Numbered from the stretch's first letter, positions 1 through 10,625 are shown. The stretch: DNA of 64,000 nt from Aquincola tertiaricarbonis (GCF_023573145.1 NZ_CP097636.1:3224001-3288000); one strand, 5' to 3'. Program-made: numbers and translations. The notes: generated by a model from the sequence alone, not told the origin.

Positions 1-1143
1 AGCGCCACCGGCCCGCAGACCGACTTCGGCGGCGCCTTTGCTGTGGAAGTGAGCGAGGCGGTGCACGACCCCGAGCTGGACGAAGCCGTGATCGCCTTCG
101 CCAATGCCGATTTCGGCCAGTGCGAAGAGGCCTTGTCGCAGCTGACCAGCGGCCAGGGCAGCCGGCTGGAGCATGGCGAAACCTGGCTGGTGCTGTTCGA
201 CCTGTACCGCGCCACCGGCCAGCAGAACAAGTTCGAGCAGCGCGCGCTCGAATACGCCCAGCGCTTCGGCTGGTCGGCGCCGCAGTGGTTTTCGATGCCG
301 CGTCAGGTGGCCGAGGCCGCCGCCGCCAACGACCGCCCCGCCACGCTGCGCAGCGCCGCCACCGCGGTGGGCTGGAGCAGCCCCGCGGTGCTGGACGCCG
401 AGGCCGTGGTGCGCCTGCGCTCGCAGACGCTGCAGATGCCGCTGCCCTGGGTGTTCGACTGGGCGCCGCTGCGCCAGATCGACGCTGAAGCGGCGGTGCT
501 GCTGTCCGGCATGTTCCGCCAGTGGGCCGAAGAACCGCTGGACATGCGCTGGCTGGCCGGCGACCACCTGCTGGCGGTGCTGGCCGAGGCCGCGCCCACC
601 GGCGTGCGCGATGCCGACCCCGCCTACTGGGTGGCGCGCATGGACGCGCTGCGCCTGGCCAACCGCGCCGACCAGTTCGACGAGGTGGCGATCGACTATT
701 GCGTCACCTACGAGGTGTCGCCGCCCTCGTGGGAGCGTGTGCGCTGCAAGCTGCGCTTCAGCGGCGGCGGCCACAGCACCCAGGCGCCGGCCATGTCGCA
801 GGTCAGCGAGGTGTCCACCAGCTTCCTCGAATCAGGCCTGCTGGACGACGCCCACGGCGTGCAGATGGCCACCGTGGAGCTGTCGGGCCAGTTGGTCAGC
901 GACATCGGCCCCACGCTGCGGCTGCTCGACCAGCAGCTGGGCGCGGCGTCACTCGTCACGGTGAACTGCAGCAAGCTGATCCGGGTCGACTTCATCGCCG
1001 CCGGCGACCTGCTGAACTGGGTGCTGGCCAAGCGCAGTGAAAACCGCGAAGTGGTGTTCGCCGACGCCCACCGCCTGGTGGCGCTGTTCTTTGGTGCGAT
1101 GGGCATCAACGAACACGCCCGGGTGAGGGTCAGGACCAACTAG
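1..1143 (+). CDS. STAS-domain protein, 5' end outside window
   Basis: The reading frame is open from base 1 to the TAG at 1141-1143. A GTG at 43 exists, but in-frame codons continue upstream of it, so the gene probably begins before the window. The first ~270 residues are an alpha-helical, TPR-like or FimV-like region rich in Ala, Leu and Trp (for example [13 protein letters not shown]). The last ~95 residues look like a STAS domain: a beta-rich start ([13 protein letters not shown]), then [20 protein letters not shown] and [18 protein letters not shown] domains usually bind partners in stress-response or lipid-asymmetry (MlaB-like) systems. No phosphorylatable serine is obvious, and the exact role is unknown. 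The gene is separate from hslV, with a terminator-like hairpin after it. Confidence 0.7.
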   Translation, partial: SATGPQTDFGGAFAVEVSEAVHDPELDEAVIAFANADFGQCEEALSQLTSGQGSRLEHGETWLVLFDLYRATGQQNKFEQRALEYAQRFGWSAPQWFSMPRQVAEAAAANDRPATLRSAATAVGWSSPAVLDAEAVVRLRSQTLQMPLPWVFDWAPLRQIDAEAAVLLSGMFRQWAEEPLDMRWLAGDHLLAVLAEAAPTGVRDADPAYWVARMDALRLANRADQFDEVAIDYCVTYEVSPPSWERVRCKLRFSGGGHSTQAPAMSQVSEVSTSFLESGLLDDAHGVQMATVELSGQLVSDIGPTLRLLDQQLGAASLVTVNCSKLIRVDFIAAGDLLNWVLAKRSENREVVFADAHRLVALFFGAMGINEHARVRVRTN

Positions 1144-1145
1144 GC

Positions 1146-1168
1146 AGGCGCGCCAGCGGCGCGCCTTT
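1146..1168 (+). terminator. Probable intrinsic terminator after the STAS gene
   Basis: A 9-bp perfect stem AGGCGCGCC / GGCGCGCCT (1146-1154 and 1158-1166) with loop AGC is followed by TT. A second weaker hairpin follows (GGCCGAC 1173-1179 with GTCGGCC 1188-1194). Both lie between the STAS stop and hslV. Confidence 0.6.
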
Positions 1169-1206
1169 ACCCGGCCGACGCTTGAAGGTCGGCCCCTCAC
1201 CGCCAG

Positions 1207-1764
1207 ATGCCCCCCATGGACACACAAACCCCGGTGTTTCACGGCACCACCATCGTCAGCGTTCGGCGTGGCAACCAGGTTGCGCTGGGCGGCGACGGCC
1301 AGGTCACGCTTGGCAACATCGTCGTCAAATCCACCGCCCGCAAGGTGCGCAAGCTCTACCGCGACCAGGTGCTGGCCGGTTTTGCCGGCGCCACGGCCGA
1401 TGCGTTCACGCTGTTCGAGCGCTTCGAGGCCAAGCTGGAAAAGCACCAGGGCCACCTGGTGCGCGCCGCCATCGAGCTGACCAAGGACTGGCGCACCGAC
1501 CGCGTGCTGCGCCGGCTGGAAGCCATGCTGGCCGTCGCCGACCGCCAGGCCTCGCTCATCATCACCGGCAATGGCGACGTGCTGGAGCCCGAGAACGGCA
1601 TCATCGCCATCGGCTCGGGCGGCGCCTATGCGCAGGCCGCCGCCAAGGCGCTGCTGGACCACACCGAGCTGCCGCCCGAAGAAGTGGTCAAGAAGTCGCT
1701 GGTGATCGCCGGCGACCTGTGCATCTACACCAACCAGCGTCACACCATCGAGGTGCTCGGATGA
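1207..1764 (+). CDS. hslV: ATP-dependent protease proteolytic subunit HslV
   Basis: Peptidase subunit of the HslUV (ClpQY) cytoplasmic protease, a double hexamer related to the proteasome beta subunit that degrades unfolded and regulatory proteins when capped by HslU. The N-terminus reads [13 protein letters not shown] then TTIVSVRRG. By family rules the short propeptide is removed so that the Thr after HG becomes the catalytic N-terminal nucleophile. Other family blocks seen are [29 protein letters not shown] and [11 protein letters not shown]. The length (185 aa from 1207, 182 aa from the alternative ATG at 1216) is normal. The stop overlaps the hslU start (ATGA), the usual hslVU arrangement. 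Heat-shock control is expected from the family, but no sigma-32 promoter was identified. Confidence 0.97.
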   Translation: MPPMDTQTPVFHGTTIVSVRRGNQVALGGDGQVTLGNIVVKSTARKVRKLYRDQVLAGFAGATADAFTLFERFEAKLEKHQGHLVRAAIELTKDWRTDRVLRRLEAMLAVADRQASLIITGNGDVLEPENGIIAIGSGGAYAQAAAKALLDHTELPPEEVVKKSLVIAGDLCIYTNQRHTIEVLG

Positions 1765-3101
1765 GCATGACCCCGCAAGAGATCGTTTCCGAGCTCGACC
1801 GCCACATCGTCGGCCAGGCCAATGCCAAGCGCGCGGTGGCCATCGCGCTGCGCAACCGCTGGCGCCGCCAGCAGGTGGACGAGAAGCTGCGCGCCGAGAT
1901 CACGCCCAAGAACATCCTGATGATCGGCCCCACCGGCGTCGGCAAGACCGAGATCGCGCGCCGCCTGGCCAAGCTGGCCGACGCGCCTTTCATCAAGGTG
2001 GAAGCCACCAAGTTCACCGAGGTGGGCTACGTGGGCAAGGACGTGGACAGCATCATCCGCGACCTGGTGGACATGGCCGTCAAGCAAGAGCGTGAGCTGC
2101 AGGTGCGCCGCAAGCGCAGCGCCGCCGAAGACGCGGCCGAAGACCGCATCCTCGACATCCTGGTGCCGGTGGCGCGCACGCCGTCGGTGGGCTTCGACGC
2201 CACGCCGCCCGCCCCGCCGGCCGACAACACGGCCCGCCAGGTGATGCGCAAGCGCCTGCGCGAGGGCACGCTGGACGACAAGGAGATCGAGATCGACCTG
2301 GCCGAGGCCAAGCCGCAGCTCGAGATCATGGGCCCGCAAGGCATGGAAGAGATGGCCGAGCAGCTCAAGGGCCTGTTCTCGCAGATGGGCGCGGGCAAGC
2401 GCAAGACGCGCAAGGTCAAGATCGCCGAGGCGCGCAAGCTGCTGGTGGACGAAGAGGCCGCCAAGCTGGTGAACGAGGACGACATCAAGACCGCGGCGCT
2501 GCACAACGCCGAGCAGAACGGCATCGTCTTCATCGACGAGATCGACAAGGTGGCCTCGCGTAGCGAACACGGCGGCGCCGAGGTGTCGCGCCAGGGCGTG
2601 CAGCGCGACCTGCTGCCGCTGGTGGAAGGCACCACGGTGAACACGAAGTACGGCATGGTCAAGACCGACCACATCCTGTTCATCGCGTCGGGCGCCTTCC
2701 ACCTGACCAAGCCCAGCGACCTGATCCCGGAGCTGCAGGGCCGTTTCCCGATCCGGGTGGAACTGGGCTCGCTGTCGGTGGACGATTTCGAGTCCATCCT
2801 CACCAGCACCCATGCCAGCCTGGTCAAGCAGTACGAGGCGCTGCTGGCCACCGAAGGCGTGCAGCTGGACATCACCGCCGACGGCATCCGCCGGCTGGCG
2901 CAGATCGCCTACGACGTGAACGAGCGCACCGAGAACATCGGCGCCCGCCGCCTGGCCACGGTGATGGAACGGCTGCTGGACGACGTCAGCTTCGACGCGC
3001 CCAACCGCAGCGGCCAGACGGTGACGCTGGACGCCGCCGCGGTGGACGGCAAGCTGTCGGAGCTGTCGAAGAACGAAGACCTGTCGCGCTACATCCTGTA
3101 G
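1761..3101 (+). CDS. hslU: ATP-dependent protease ATPase subunit HslU
   Basis: AAA+ unfoldase that feeds substrates into HslV. The start is the ATG at 1761, which overlaps the hslV stop, giving [19 protein letters not shown] and 446 aa, the family length. Walker [10 protein letters not shown] is at residues 56-64 and the pore-loop GYVG at about 89-92. An acidic/charged I-domain region covers about 105-240, Walker B/sensor [10 protein letters not shown] is at about 255, and the C-terminus LSRYIL docks into HslV in the family. An upstream in-frame start at 1182 would read through the hslV region and is rejected. Translational coupling with hslV is likely. The gene converges on coaX, with a shared hairpin between them. 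Confidence 0.98.
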   Translation: MSMTPQEIVSELDRHIVGQANAKRAVAIALRNRWRRQQVDEKLRAEITPKNILMIGPTGVGKTEIARRLAKLADAPFIKVEATKFTEVGYVGKDVDSIIRDLVDMAVKQERELQVRRKRSAAEDAAEDRILDILVPVARTPSVGFDATPPAPPADNTARQVMRKRLREGTLDDKEIEIDLAEAKPQLEIMGPQGMEEMAEQLKGLFSQMGAGKRKTRKVKIAEARKLLVDEEAAKLVNEDDIKTAALHNAEQNGIVFIDEIDKVASRSEHGGAEVSRQGVQRDLLPLVEGTTVNTKYGMVKTDHILFIASGAFHLTKPSDLIPELQGRFPIRVELGSLSVDDFESILTSTHASLVKQYEALLATEGVQLDITADGIRRLAQIAYDVNERTENIGARRLATVMERLLDDVSFDAPNRSGQTVTLDAAAVDGKLSELSKNEDLSRYIL

Positions 3102-3107
3102 CGCTGG

Positions 3108-3130
3108 GGTTGGCGCTTACAGCGCCAACC
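3108..3130. terminator. Bidirectional hairpin between hslU and coaX
   Basis: Perfect 10-bp stem GGTTGGCGCT (3108-3117) / AGCGCCAACC (3121-3130) with loop TAC, placed at the convergent ends of hslU and coaX and including part of the coaX stop codon. There is no long T-tract, so termination is inferred from position and stem strength. Confidence 0.6.
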
Positions 3131-3884
3131 TATGGGACTGCATGGCGAGCAGGCCGTCGAAGATCAGCGACTCGACCAGCTCATGGTCGACGTCCAGGTC
3201 GGGCGCCACCTTCCAGCCGGCGCCGCCGGTCACCAGCACGATGGGCGTCTTGCCGGTGCGGGTGCGCAGGTGGCGGTGCATGCGCTCGATGGCGCCGGTG
3301 ATCGCGAACGTGCCGCCGCTGGTCAAAGCGTCTGACGTGTTGGTCGGAAACTCGCGCACCTGACCGGTGGGCACACGCAGGCCGGCGGTGCCGCTTTCCA
3401 GCGCCCGCAGCATGATGCCGTGGCCCGGCAGGATGATGCCGCCCAGGAACTGGCCGTCGGCCGACAGCGCATCCACCGTCACCGCGGTGCCCATCATCAC
3501 CACCAGCACCGGGCGGTGCGAGCCGCGCGAGCGCATGTGCCAGTGCGCGCCGATCAGCGAGGTCCAGCGGTCGGCGCCCAGCCGGCCCGGGTGGTCGTAG
3601 CCGTTGACCACCCCACCCTCCTGCGCGCCGGGCACCACCCAGCGTGGCGTGAAGTCCCACAGCTCCAGCTGCTCCTCCACGCGGCGGCGCACCGCGTCGC
3701 CGGCCACGTTGCAGCCGAGCATGCTGCCGGGGTGCGGCAGCTTCGCCCAGGCGCCTTCGGCCAGTTCGTCGATGGTTTCGAGAAAGGCAGCCCCATGGTC
3801 CAGCAAGGCCGCGCCCGGTGTGGGCGATGCGTACAACGCCCACTTCAAGCGGGTGTTGCCGATGTCGATGGCGAGGAAGCTCAT
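3117..3884 (-). CDS. coaX: Type III pantothenate kinase
   Basis: Phosphorylates pantothenate, the first step of coenzyme A synthesis. 255 aa starting [15 protein letters not shown], which holds the P-loop-like DIGNT motif of the ASKHA fold. Further family blocks are [11 protein letters not shown] at about 105, GTAVTVDAL at about 135 (catalytic region) and [12 protein letters not shown] at about 150. The ATG at 3884 is chosen because DIGNT must sit near the N-terminus; a longer frame to 4004 exists but its extension is non-conserved. The gene stands alone on the minus strand. In many Burkholderiales birA lies upstream, but here the upstream neighbour is an ABC exporter 71 bases away on the same strand. 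Confidence 0.95.
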   Translation of the reverse strand: MSFLAIDIGNTRLKWALYASPTPGAALLDHGAAFLETIDELAEGAWAKLPHPGSMLGCNVAGDAVRRRVEEQLELWDFTPRWVVPGAQEGGVVNGYDHPGRLGADRWTSLIGAHWHMRSRGSHRPVLVVMMGTAVTVDALSADGQFLGGIILPGHGIMLRALESGTAGLRVPTGQVREFPTNTSDALTSGGTFAITGAIERMHRHLRTRTGKTPIVLVTGGAGWKVAPDLDVDHELVESLIFDGLLAMQSHRLAL

Positions 3885-3955
3885 GGCGCAAGGGGAACGG
3901 GGACGGGCGATTGTGCCGAATGGTTCCGCGCTGCAGCAGCCACCATACCCGGGGC

Positions 3956-5824
3956 TTACGCGGGGGTGGTCTCGCCGGGCGCCTGGCTGTGTTGCAGGCG
4001 CCACATGCGGGCGTACACGCCATCCAGCGCCAGCAACGCCGCATGGGGCCCGCGTTCCACCACGCGGCCCTGCTCCATCACCACGATCTCGTGCGCGTCC
4101 ACCACGGTGGACAGCCGGTGCGCGATCACCAGCGCCGTCTTGCCGCGGGCGGCGCTCTGCAGCTCACCCTGGATGGCGCGCTCGTTGGCCGAGTCCAGCG
4201 CCGAGGTGGCTTCATCAAAAATGAGGACGGGCGGGTTCTTCAGCAGCGTGCGGGCGATGGCCACGCGCTGCTTCTCGCCGCCCGACAGCTTCAGGCCCCG
4301 CTCCCCGACGATGGTGTCGTAGCCCTTGGGCGTGCTGGCGATGAAGTCGTGGATGTGCGCGGCGCGCGCGGCCGCCTCGATCTCGGCCTGCGACGCGTCG
4401 GGCCGGCCGTAGCCGATGTTGTAGGCCACCGTGTCGTTGAACAGCACCGTGTCCTGCGGCACGATGCCGATGGCCGCGCGCAGGCTGGCCTGCGTCACGG
4501 CCCGGATGTCCTGGCCGTCGATGGTGATGCGGCCGGCGCCGGGCTCCACGTCGTAGAAGCGGTACAGCAGCCGCGCCAGCGTGCTCTTGCCCGCGCCCGA
4601 GGGGCCCACCACCGCCACCGTGCGGCCGGGCGGAATCTCGAAGCTCACGTCGTGCAGGATGGGCCGGTGTGCCGCCGCGCCCTGCGGGCCCTGGGCGCCG
4701 TCGTAGGCAAAGCTCACATGTTCGAAGCGCACCCGGCCTTCGCTCACCTGCAGCGGCTGCGCGCCAGGCTGGTCGGCCACCTCACGCTCGCGTTCCAGCA
4801 GCACGAACATCTTGTCCAGGTCGGCCAGGCCCTGCTTGATCTCGCGGTAGATCACGCCCAGGAAGTTCAACGGCACGTACAGCTGGATCATGAAGGCATT
4901 GACCATCACCAGGTCGCCCAGCGTCATGCGGCCGGCCACCACGCCCTCCGTCGCGCGCCACAGCATCGCGATCAGCGCGGCGGCGATGATCAGCTGCTGC
5001 CCGGTGTTCAGCAGCGACAGCGTGCGCTGGCTCTTGACGGCGGCGCGGCGCAGGTTGTTCAGGCTCTCGTCGTAGCGGCGGGCCTCGTACTGCTCGTTGT
5101 TGAAGTACTTGACCGTCTCGTAGTTCAGCAGCGAATCGATGGCCCGGCTGTGCGCCTTGGAGTCCAGCTCGTTGAGCTGCTTGCGGAACTGCGTGCGCCA
5201 TTCGGTCACCGCCACGGTGAAGCCGATGTACACCAGCAGCGCCACCAGCGTGATGCCGGCGAACCAGGCATCGAACTTGACGCCCAGCAGCGTCAGCACC
5301 ATCACCATCTCGATCAGCGTGGGCAGGATGCTGTAGAGCGAGTACGAGAACAGCGACTGCACCGCCCGCGTGCCGCGCTCGATGTCGCGCGTCATGCCGC
5401 CGGTCTGGCGCTCGAGGTGGAAGCGCAGGCTCAGCGCATGCAGGTGCTGGAACACCTGCAGCGCGATGCTGCGGGTGGTGCCCTCGGTGGCCTTGGCGAA
5501 CACCAGTTCGCGCAGCTCGGTGAACACCGAGGTGGACAGCCGCAGCAGCCCGTAGGCCACCAGCAGCCCCACCGGCACCACCAGCATGGCCTGCACCGAG
5601 CCCGGCTGGATGGACAGGCGGTCGACCAGCTGCTTGAGCAGCAGCGGCACGCCGACGTTGGCCACCTTGGCCAGGATCAGGAAGGACAGCGCCAGCCCCA
5701 CCCGCCAGCGGTAGCGCCACAGGTAGGGCAGCAGCCGCGCCAGCGTGCCCCAGTCGGAGCGGCGCTGGGCAGGATCGGCGGCGGCCGAGGGCGGCAGGTG
5801 GGACGAGCTGGCGGCGGCGCGCAT
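3956..5824 (-). CDS. Atm1/ABCB7-type ABC exporter (fused permease-ATPase)
   Basis: Inner-membrane half-transporter of 622 aa, working as a homodimer. The N-terminal transmembrane domain starts near residue 30 ([20 protein letters not shown]) and has about six helices. The segment [18 protein letters not shown] is diagnostic of the Atm1/ABCB7/HMT1 branch, known to move glutathione-containing or metal-sulfur conjugates. The ATPase domain carries Walker [10 protein letters not shown], signature [14 protein letters not shown], Walker [13 protein letters not shown] and the switch His in [11 protein letters not shown]. The ATG at 5824 is used because the longer frame to 6094 overlaps the divergent thioesterase gene with a non-conserved peptide. 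The substrate is inferred from the family only. Confidence 0.92.
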   Translation of the reverse strand: MRAAASSSHLPPSAAADPAQRRSDWGTLARLLPYLWRYRWRVGLALSFLILAKVANVGVPLLLKQLVDRLSIQPGSVQAMLVVPVGLLVAYGLLRLSTSVFTELRELVFAKATEGTTRSIALQVFQHLHALSLRFHLERQTGGMTRDIERGTRAVQSLFSYSLYSILPTLIEMVMVLTLLGVKFDAWFAGITLVALLVYIGFTVAVTEWRTQFRKQLNELDSKAHSRAIDSLLNYETVKYFNNEQYEARRYDESLNNLRRAAVKSQRTLSLLNTGQQLIIAAALIAMLWRATEGVVAGRMTLGDLVMVNAFMIQLYVPLNFLGVIYREIKQGLADLDKMFVLLEREREVADQPGAQPLQVSEGRVRFEHVSFAYDGAQGPQGAAAHRPILHDVSFEIPPGRTVAVVGPSGAGKSTLARLLYRFYDVEPGAGRITIDGQDIRAVTQASLRAAIGIVPQDTVLFNDTVAYNIGYGRPDASQAEIEAAARAAHIHDFIASTPKGYDTIVGERGLKLSGGEKQRVAIARTLLKNPPVLIFDEATSALDSANERAIQGELQSAARGKTALVIAHRLSTVVDAHEIVVMEQGRVVERGPHAALLALDGVYARMWRLQHSQAPGETTPA

Positions 5825-5861
5825 CGTGTGAGAATGATTTTTCGAAGAACAGAAGATCCCG

Positions 5862-6302
5862 ATGATGCCCAACTCCGATCCGTCCGGCGCGCCGCCGACC
5901 GATGCGCCCCTGCAGCTGCCCACCGACAAGGAGCTGGTGCTGCGCGTGATCCCGATGCCGGCCGACGTCAACGGCAATGGCGACATCTTCGGCGGCTGGG
6001 TGATGGCCCAGGTGGACCTGGCCGGCGCCGTGCTGCCCGGCCGCCTGGCGCAGGGCCGGCTGGCCACCGTGGCGGTGAAGGAATTCGTCTTCAAGCAGCC
6101 GGTGCGCGTGGGCGACCTGCTGAGCTTCTATGCCGAGATCGTGCGCATCGGCCGTACCTCGATCACCGTGGACGTGGAGGTGTACGCCCAGCGCCTGCAG
6201 CCGACCGAACAGGTGGTGAAGGTGACCGAGGCCACGCTGACCTACGTGGCCACCGACGCCAACGGCAACCCGCGCCCGGTGCCGCGCCCGCCGCAGGCCT
6301 GA
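5862..6302 (+). CDS. yciA: Acyl-CoA thioesterase, YciA-type hotdog protein
   Basis: Hotdog-fold hydrolase releasing free acid from acyl-CoA. 146 aa; the start is ATG 5862 or the next codon (5865). Family marks are the residues [19 protein letters not shown], which include the catalytic-helix Asp region, then [16 protein letters not shown] and [16 protein letters not shown]. It is divergent from the ABC exporter, with only 37 bases between start codons, so the two promoters share that gap or extend into the opposing genes. The following gene (6319) is 16 bases away and may be cotranscribed. Confidence 0.92.
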   Translation: MMPNSDPSGAPPTDAPLQLPTDKELVLRVIPMPADVNGNGDIFGGWVMAQVDLAGAVLPGRLAQGRLATVAVKEFVFKQPVRVGDLLSFYAEIVRIGRTSITVDVEVYAQRLQPTEQVVKVTEATLTYVATDANGNPRPVPRPPQA

Positions 6303-6318
6303 GCACAGAGCGCCCGCC

Positions 6319-7401
6319 ATGTTCAAGGCCTTGCGGGTGCCGGAGCGCTTGTTCCGGCTGGCGATGTGGGTGGTGTCGCTGGCCTTTGCCGGCTTCCTGG
6401 TGGGGTTGGGCGGCAACCTGGTGGCCGACCTGCCCAAGGTCGAGAACCGGCTCAGCGCCGAGGACTTCGTGGCCGACCGGCCCGCGCTGCAACGGCTGCG
6501 CACCGAGCGCGAGACGCTGGCGCGGCGCGAGACCGAGCTGCAGGAACAGCACGACCAGGCCCGGCTGGCGCTGCAGGCGGCAGGCAATGCCTACCAGTCG
6601 GCCCGCTCCGCCTATGGCAACTGGCTGGCCACCCGCACCGCCACCACCGACCCGCAGCAGGACCCGCAGGTCATCCAGCGCACCCGCGAGCTGGACACGC
6701 TGAAGGCCCGCGAGCGCGAAGCCCAGGCGCGCGTCGAAGCGCTGGACCAGCAGCAGCTCGACCAGCAGCAGGCGCTGCAGGCCAACCGGCGCACCGAAGC
6801 CGGCCTGTTGTCCGATGCGCAGGAGGCCTACGAACGCGCGCTGCGGGCGCAGGAGCTGCGGGTCTTCGGCCTGCGGCTGGCGCTCACGCTGCCGCTGCTG
6901 GTCATCGCCGGCTGGCTGCTGGCCCGCCACCGCCGCAGCGACTACTGGCCGCTGATGCGCGGCTTCGTGCTGTTCGCGGCCTTCACCTTCTTCTTCGAGC
7001 TGGTGCCCTACCTGCCCAGCTACGGCAGCTACGTGCGCTACGGCGTGGGCGTGCTGCTCACCGGCCTGGCCGGCCACTATGGCGTCAAGGCCATGCGCCG
7101 CTACCTGGCGCGCCGCGCGCAGGTGGAGCAGCAGAGCGAGCAGCAGCGCCGCCAGGCCCTGGGCACCGAGGCCGCGCTCAAGCGCCTGGCCTCCGGCGTG
7201 TGCCCGGCCTGCGAGCGGGCGGTGCTGACCACGGGCGACGTGGCGGCCGACTTCTGTGTGCACTGCGGCCTGGGCCTGTTCGACCACTGCGGCCACTGCA
7301 GCACGCGCAAGAACGCCTTCTTCCACTACTGCCCGAAGTGCGGCACGCGGGCCGAGGGCGGCAGGCTGCCAGCCACCGTGCCGGCCACGCCGGGCGCCTG
7401 A
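6319..7401 (+). CDS. Coiled-coil, zinc-ribbon inner-membrane protein
   Basis: 360-aa protein of unknown function. An N-terminal membrane helix (about residues 14-34) is followed by a long charged and Gln-rich coiled coil (about 45-175, for example [18 protein letters not shown]). A cluster of three hydrophobic helices lies at about 183-260 ([50 protein letters not shown]). The C-terminus has two zinc-ribbon-like knuckle pairs: CPACERAV with CVHCGLG, and CGHC with CPKCG. This layout suggests an envelope sensor or scaffold with a cytoplasmic metal-binding tail. It probably shares a transcript with yciA and converges on otsA, 13 bases away. I know no family name for it. Confidence 0.75.
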   Translation: MFKALRVPERLFRLAMWVVSLAFAGFLVGLGGNLVADLPKVENRLSAEDFVADRPALQRLRTERETLARRETELQEQHDQARLALQAAGNAYQSARSAYGNWLATRTATTDPQQDPQVIQRTRELDTLKAREREAQARVEALDQQQLDQQQALQANRRTEAGLLSDAQEAYERALRAQELRVFGLRLALTLPLLVIAGWLLARHRRSDYWPLMRGFVLFAAFTFFFELVPYLPSYGSYVRYGVGVLLTGLAGHYGVKAMRRYLARRAQVEQQSEQQRRQALGTEAALKRLASGVCPACERAVLTTGDVAADFCVHCGLGLFDHCGHCSTRKNAFFHYCPKCGTRAEGGRLPATVPATPGA

Positions 7402-7414
7402 TTGCCCCGCAGCT

Positions 7415-8809
7415 TCAGGTCACCGGCGCCGCCTCGGCGGTCTCGGCCAGCACGCCCAGGAAGTCCTTGCGCCACGCGTGCACGTCGTACTCGCGGATGC
7501 GCTTGAGCAGCACCGCATGGCGCTCACGCCGCTCGGCCAGCGGCATCTGCAGCGCGCGCTGGATGGTCTGGGCGGTGGCCGGGATGTCGTACGGATTGAC
7601 CAGCAGCGCCTCGCGCATCTGCTCGGCCGCCCCGGCGAAGCGGGAGAGCACCAGCACGCCGGGGTCGGTTTCGTCCTGCATGGCCACGTATTCCTTGGCC
7701 ACCAGGTTCATGCCGTCGCGCAGCGGCGTCACCAGTGCCACCTTGGCGGCGCGGTACAGGCCGGGCAACCGCTTGCGGGCCCAGGTGCGGTGCATGTAGC
7801 GGATGGGCATCCAGTCCAGCTCGCCATAGGCCCCGTTGATCTCGCCGGCCAGGCTTTCCAGCTCGTGGCGGATGTCGGCATACGCATCCACGCTTTCACG
7901 CGTGGGTGAGGCCACCTGGATCAGCGTCGCGCTGTTGCGTGTTTCGGGGTAGTTGGCCAGCAACTCGCGGAAGGCGCGCAGCCGCCGCGGCAGACCCTTG
8001 GAATAGTCGAGCCGGTCGATGCCCACCAGCAGGCGTCGGTGGGCGTACTGCTGCTTGAGCGTGGTCTCGGTCTCGCGCGATTCGGGCGACTCGGCCAGGC
8101 CCTGGAACTCGTCCACGTCGATGCCGATGGGAAACGCCTGCGCCCGCATCGTGCGGCCGTAAGCGCTGAAGCGGCCGTCGGCCAGCCGCTCGGCATGCGC
8201 CTCGCCCACCAGGAAGCGGCCGAAGTGGTCGGCGTCCTCATTCGTCTGCAGGCCCACCAGGTCGTAGGCGAAGAAGGAGCGCATCAGCCACTCATGCCCC
8301 GGGATGGCGGCCAGGATGGGCGGCGGCGGCAGCGGAATGTGCAGGAAGAAGCCGATGCGCTGGCGGCAACCCAGCGAGCGCAGCTCCGAGGCGAGCGGAA
8401 TCAGGTGGTAGTCGTGCACCCAGATCACATCGTCGTCGCGCAGCAGCGGCGCCAGCTTGCGCGCGAAGAGGCGGTTGACCCGCTGGTAGCCCGCGAAGAA
8501 GCCGCTGCCGAAGTCGGCCAGATCCAGCCGGTAATGGAAGGCCGGCCACAGCGCCTGGTTGGAGTAGCCGGTGTAGTAGGTGTCGTGGTCCTCGCGCGAG
8601 AGGTCGATGGTCACCAGTTCCACATTGCCGGCGCGCTGCTGGTGCAGCTCGCCTTCACCGGTGGCGCCGTCTTCCACGATCTTGCCGCTCCAGCCGAACC
8701 ACAGGCCGCCGCTGGTGGCCAGTGCATCGCCCAGGGCCACGGCCAGGCCGCCGGCGGCCACCTTGCGTGGGTCGCCCACGCGGTTGGAGATCACGACGAG
8801 TCGGGACAC
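7415..8809 (-). CDS. otsA: Trehalose-6-phosphate synthase (GT20)
   Basis: Joins UDP-glucose and glucose-6-phosphate to make trehalose-6-phosphate, an osmoprotectant precursor. The GTG at 8809 is preferred over the longer frame to 8872 because AGGAGG precedes it and the protein then starts SRLVVISNRVGDP, the family N-terminus. 464 aa. Blocks seen are VAAGGLAVALGDAL (donor/acceptor loop), VWVHDYHLIPLASELR, DRLDYSKGLPRRL and LRDGMNLVAKEYVA (nucleotide-sugar binding). It is the last gene of the mscS-otsB-GH15-otsA operon, 19 bases after the GH15 gene. Expression is probably osmotically or stationary-phase induced, but no promoter is visible. Confidence 0.95.
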   Translation of the reverse strand: MSRLVVISNRVGDPRKVAAGGLAVALGDALATSGGLWFGWSGKIVEDGATGEGELHQQRAGNVELVTIDLSREDHDTYYTGYSNQALWPAFHYRLDLADFGSGFFAGYQRVNRLFARKLAPLLRDDDVIWVHDYHLIPLASELRSLGCRQRIGFFLHIPLPPPPILAAIPGHEWLMRSFFAYDLVGLQTNEDADHFGRFLVGEAHAERLADGRFSAYGRTMRAQAFPIGIDVDEFQGLAESPESRETETTLKQQYAHRRLLVGIDRLDYSKGLPRRLRAFRELLANYPETRNSATLIQVASPTRESVDAYADIRHELESLAGEINGAYGELDWMPIRYMHRTWARKRLPGLYRAAKVALVTPLRDGMNLVAKEYVAMQDETDPGVLVLSRFAGAAEQMREALLVNPYDIPATAQTIQRALQMPLAERRERHAVLLKRIREYDVHAWRKDFLGVLAETAEAAPVT

Positions 8810-8828
8810 GGTACTTCCTCCTGCTTCT

Positions 8829-10625
8829 TCATATCCGCGAATCCCAGGGTGCGGACAGGCGCACCGCGGCATTCACGATGCCCACCATCGAGTAGGTCTG
8901 CGGGAAGTTGCCCCACAGCTCTCCGGTGGCGGGATGGGTGTCTTCGGACAGCAGCCCCAGCGGGTTGCGGCTGGCCAGCATGGCCTCGAAGATCTCGCGC
9001 GCCTGGGCCGTGCGGCCGATGCGCGCCAGCGCATTGATGCGCCAGAAGGCGCAGATGTTGAAGGCCGTCTCGGGCCGGCCGAAGTCGTCGGGCGCCTCGT
9101 AGCGGCGCATGTAGGGGCCGTCGCACAAGGCAGCCTCCAGCGCATCCACGGTGGCCACGAAGCGCGGGTCGTGCGGGTCGATCAGACCCACCTCCACCAT
9201 CAGCAGCACGCTGGCGTCCAGCTCGTCGCCGCCGAAGGTGGCTGCATAGGCCTGCCGGCGCTCGCTCCAGGCCTGGGTCAGGATCTTGTCGCGGATGAGG
9301 TCGGCCCGCTGGCGCCACAGAGCCGCGCGGTCGGCCAGCTCGAAGGCCTGGGCGATCTTGGCCAGCCGGTCGCAAGCGGCCCAGTTCATCAGCACCGACG
9401 AGGTGTGCACCGCGCTGCGGGTACGCAGCTCCCACATGCCGGCGTCGGGGTGGTCGTGGATGGCGAAGGCCTGCTCGCCCACCGCCTCCATCAGGCCGAA
9501 CTCCTGGCGTGTGCCCTGGCGCAGCAGCCGCGTGTCGTGAAAGGCCTGCGCCGCGCCCAGCACGATGTTGCCGTACACGTCGAACTGGAAGTGCTCATAA
9601 GCCTGGTTGCCCACGCGCACCGGCGGGTGGCCGCGGTAGCCCGACAGGTGCGGCAGCTCACGCTCGACCAGTTCATGCTCCAGGCCGATGCCGTACAGCG
9701 GCTGCACATGGCCGCCGGCCATGTCGCCGATGGCGTCGCGCAGCCAGCGCAGGTAGTCCTCCATCGTGTCCACTTCCGACAGGCTGTTGAGCGCCCGCAC
9801 CACGAAGAAGGCATCGCGGATCCAGCAGAAGCGGTAGTCCCAGTTGCGCTGGCTGCCCGGCGCCTCGGGGATGCTGGTGGTCATCGCGGCGACGATGGCG
9901 CCGGTGTCCTCGTACAGGCACATCTTCAGCGTGATGGCGGCGCGGATCACCGCGTCCTGCCACTCCAGCGGCACCGCCAGCGCACGCGTCCAGGCGCGCC
10001 AGTGGCCGATGGTGTGCTCCTCCAGCAGCCGGGCGGTGTCTTCGATGGCGGCCTGCAAGGCTTCATCGGGGCCGAGGATGAAGCTCAGCCGCTGCGTCAG
10101 CGTGAACGCCGTCTCGTCGATCACGTAGGTGATGGGCGCATTGGTGGTCAGCCGCAGCGTCGATTCCGGGCCCACGTAGCGGATGTGATCGCTGCCGCGG
10201 GTGACGGTGGGCAACGTGGCGCCCCAATCGCAGCGCGGCCGCAGCACCACGCGCACCCGCGGCGCGCCCGACAGCGCGCGCACGCGCCGCACCAGCGTCA
10301 ACGGCCGGAACGGGCGGCCGTGCAGCAGGTAGCGGGGCGCGAAGTCGGTGATCTCGACCGCGCCCCCTTCGGCATCGAACAGCCGGGTGCGCAGCACGCC
10401 CGTGTTGGGCTCGTAGGCCTGTTCGCTGCGCTGCTGCCCTTCCAGGCAGATCTGCCAGCTGCCGTCGGGCTTCAAGCCGTCGGCCGAATCGAGCAGCGCA
10501 TGAAAGATCGGGTCGCTGTCGTAGCGGGGGTAGCAACACCAGACGATGCGCGCCTGGTCGTCGACCAGGGCGCTGATGGAGCAGTTGCCGATGATGCCGA
10601 GGTTCAGCGAAGCCGGTGGGTTCAT
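8829..10625 (-). CDS. Glycoside hydrolase family 15 (trehalase/glucoamylase-like)
   Basis: 598-aa (alpha/alpha)6-barrel hydrolase of the GH15 family, which includes glucoamylases and bacterial acid trehalases. It starts MNPPASLNLGIIGNCSISALVDDQARIVWCC with the typical bacterial N-terminal beta domain. The barrel contains NWDYRFCWIRDAFF, then GLEHELVERELPHLSGY, and near the C-terminus LLSEDTHPATGELWGNFPQ, which carries catalytic-base-type Glu residues. The start overlaps the otsB stop by four bases (ATGA). Its place between otsB and otsA suggests trehalose or a related alpha-glucan is the substrate, perhaps to recycle trehalose, but specificity is inferred. No signal peptide is seen, so it is probably cytoplasmic. 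Confidence 0.92.
   Translation of the reverse strand: MNPPASLNLGIIGNCSISALVDDQARIVWCCYPRYDSDPIFHALLDSADGLKPDGSWQICLEGQQRSEQAYEPNTGVLRTRLFDAEGGAVEITDFAPRYLLHGRPFRPLTLVRRVRALSGAPRVRVVLRPRCDWGATLPTVTRGSDHIRYVGPESTLRLTTNAPITYVIDETAFTLTQRLSFILGPDEALQAAIEDTARLLEEHTIGHWRAWTRALAVPLEWQDAVIRAAITLKMCLYEDTGAIVAAMTTSIPEAPGSQRNWDYRFCWIRDAFFVVRALNSLSEVDTMEDYLRWLRDAIGDMAGGHVQPLYGIGLEHELVERELPHLSGYRGHPPVRVGNQAYEHFQFDVYGNIVLGAAQAFHDTRLLRQGTRQEFGLMEAVGEQAFAIHDHPDAGMWELRTRSAVHTSSVLMNWAACDRLAKIAQAFELADRAALWRQRADLIRDKILTQAWSERRQAYAATFGGDELDASVLLMVEVGLIDPHDPRFVATVDALEAALCDGPYMRRYEAPDDFGRPETAFNICAFWRINALARIGRTAQAREIFEAMLASRNPLGLLSEDTHPATGELWGNFPQTYSMVGIVNAAVRLSAPWDSRI

Noticed and set aside
1182..1760. Upstream in-frame extension of hslU
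   Set aside because: It lies wholly inside hslV in another frame and is low-complexity; the ATG at 1761 gives the family N-terminus.
5825..6094. N-terminal extension of the ABC exporter
   Set aside because: It overlaps the divergent thioesterase gene and has no conserved sequence; the ATG at 5824 fits the family length.
3818..6703. Very long plus-strand open frame (961 codons)
   Set aside because: It is the antisense shadow of the ABC exporter; composition is His/Arg/Gln-rich with no domains, typical of high-GC shadow frames.
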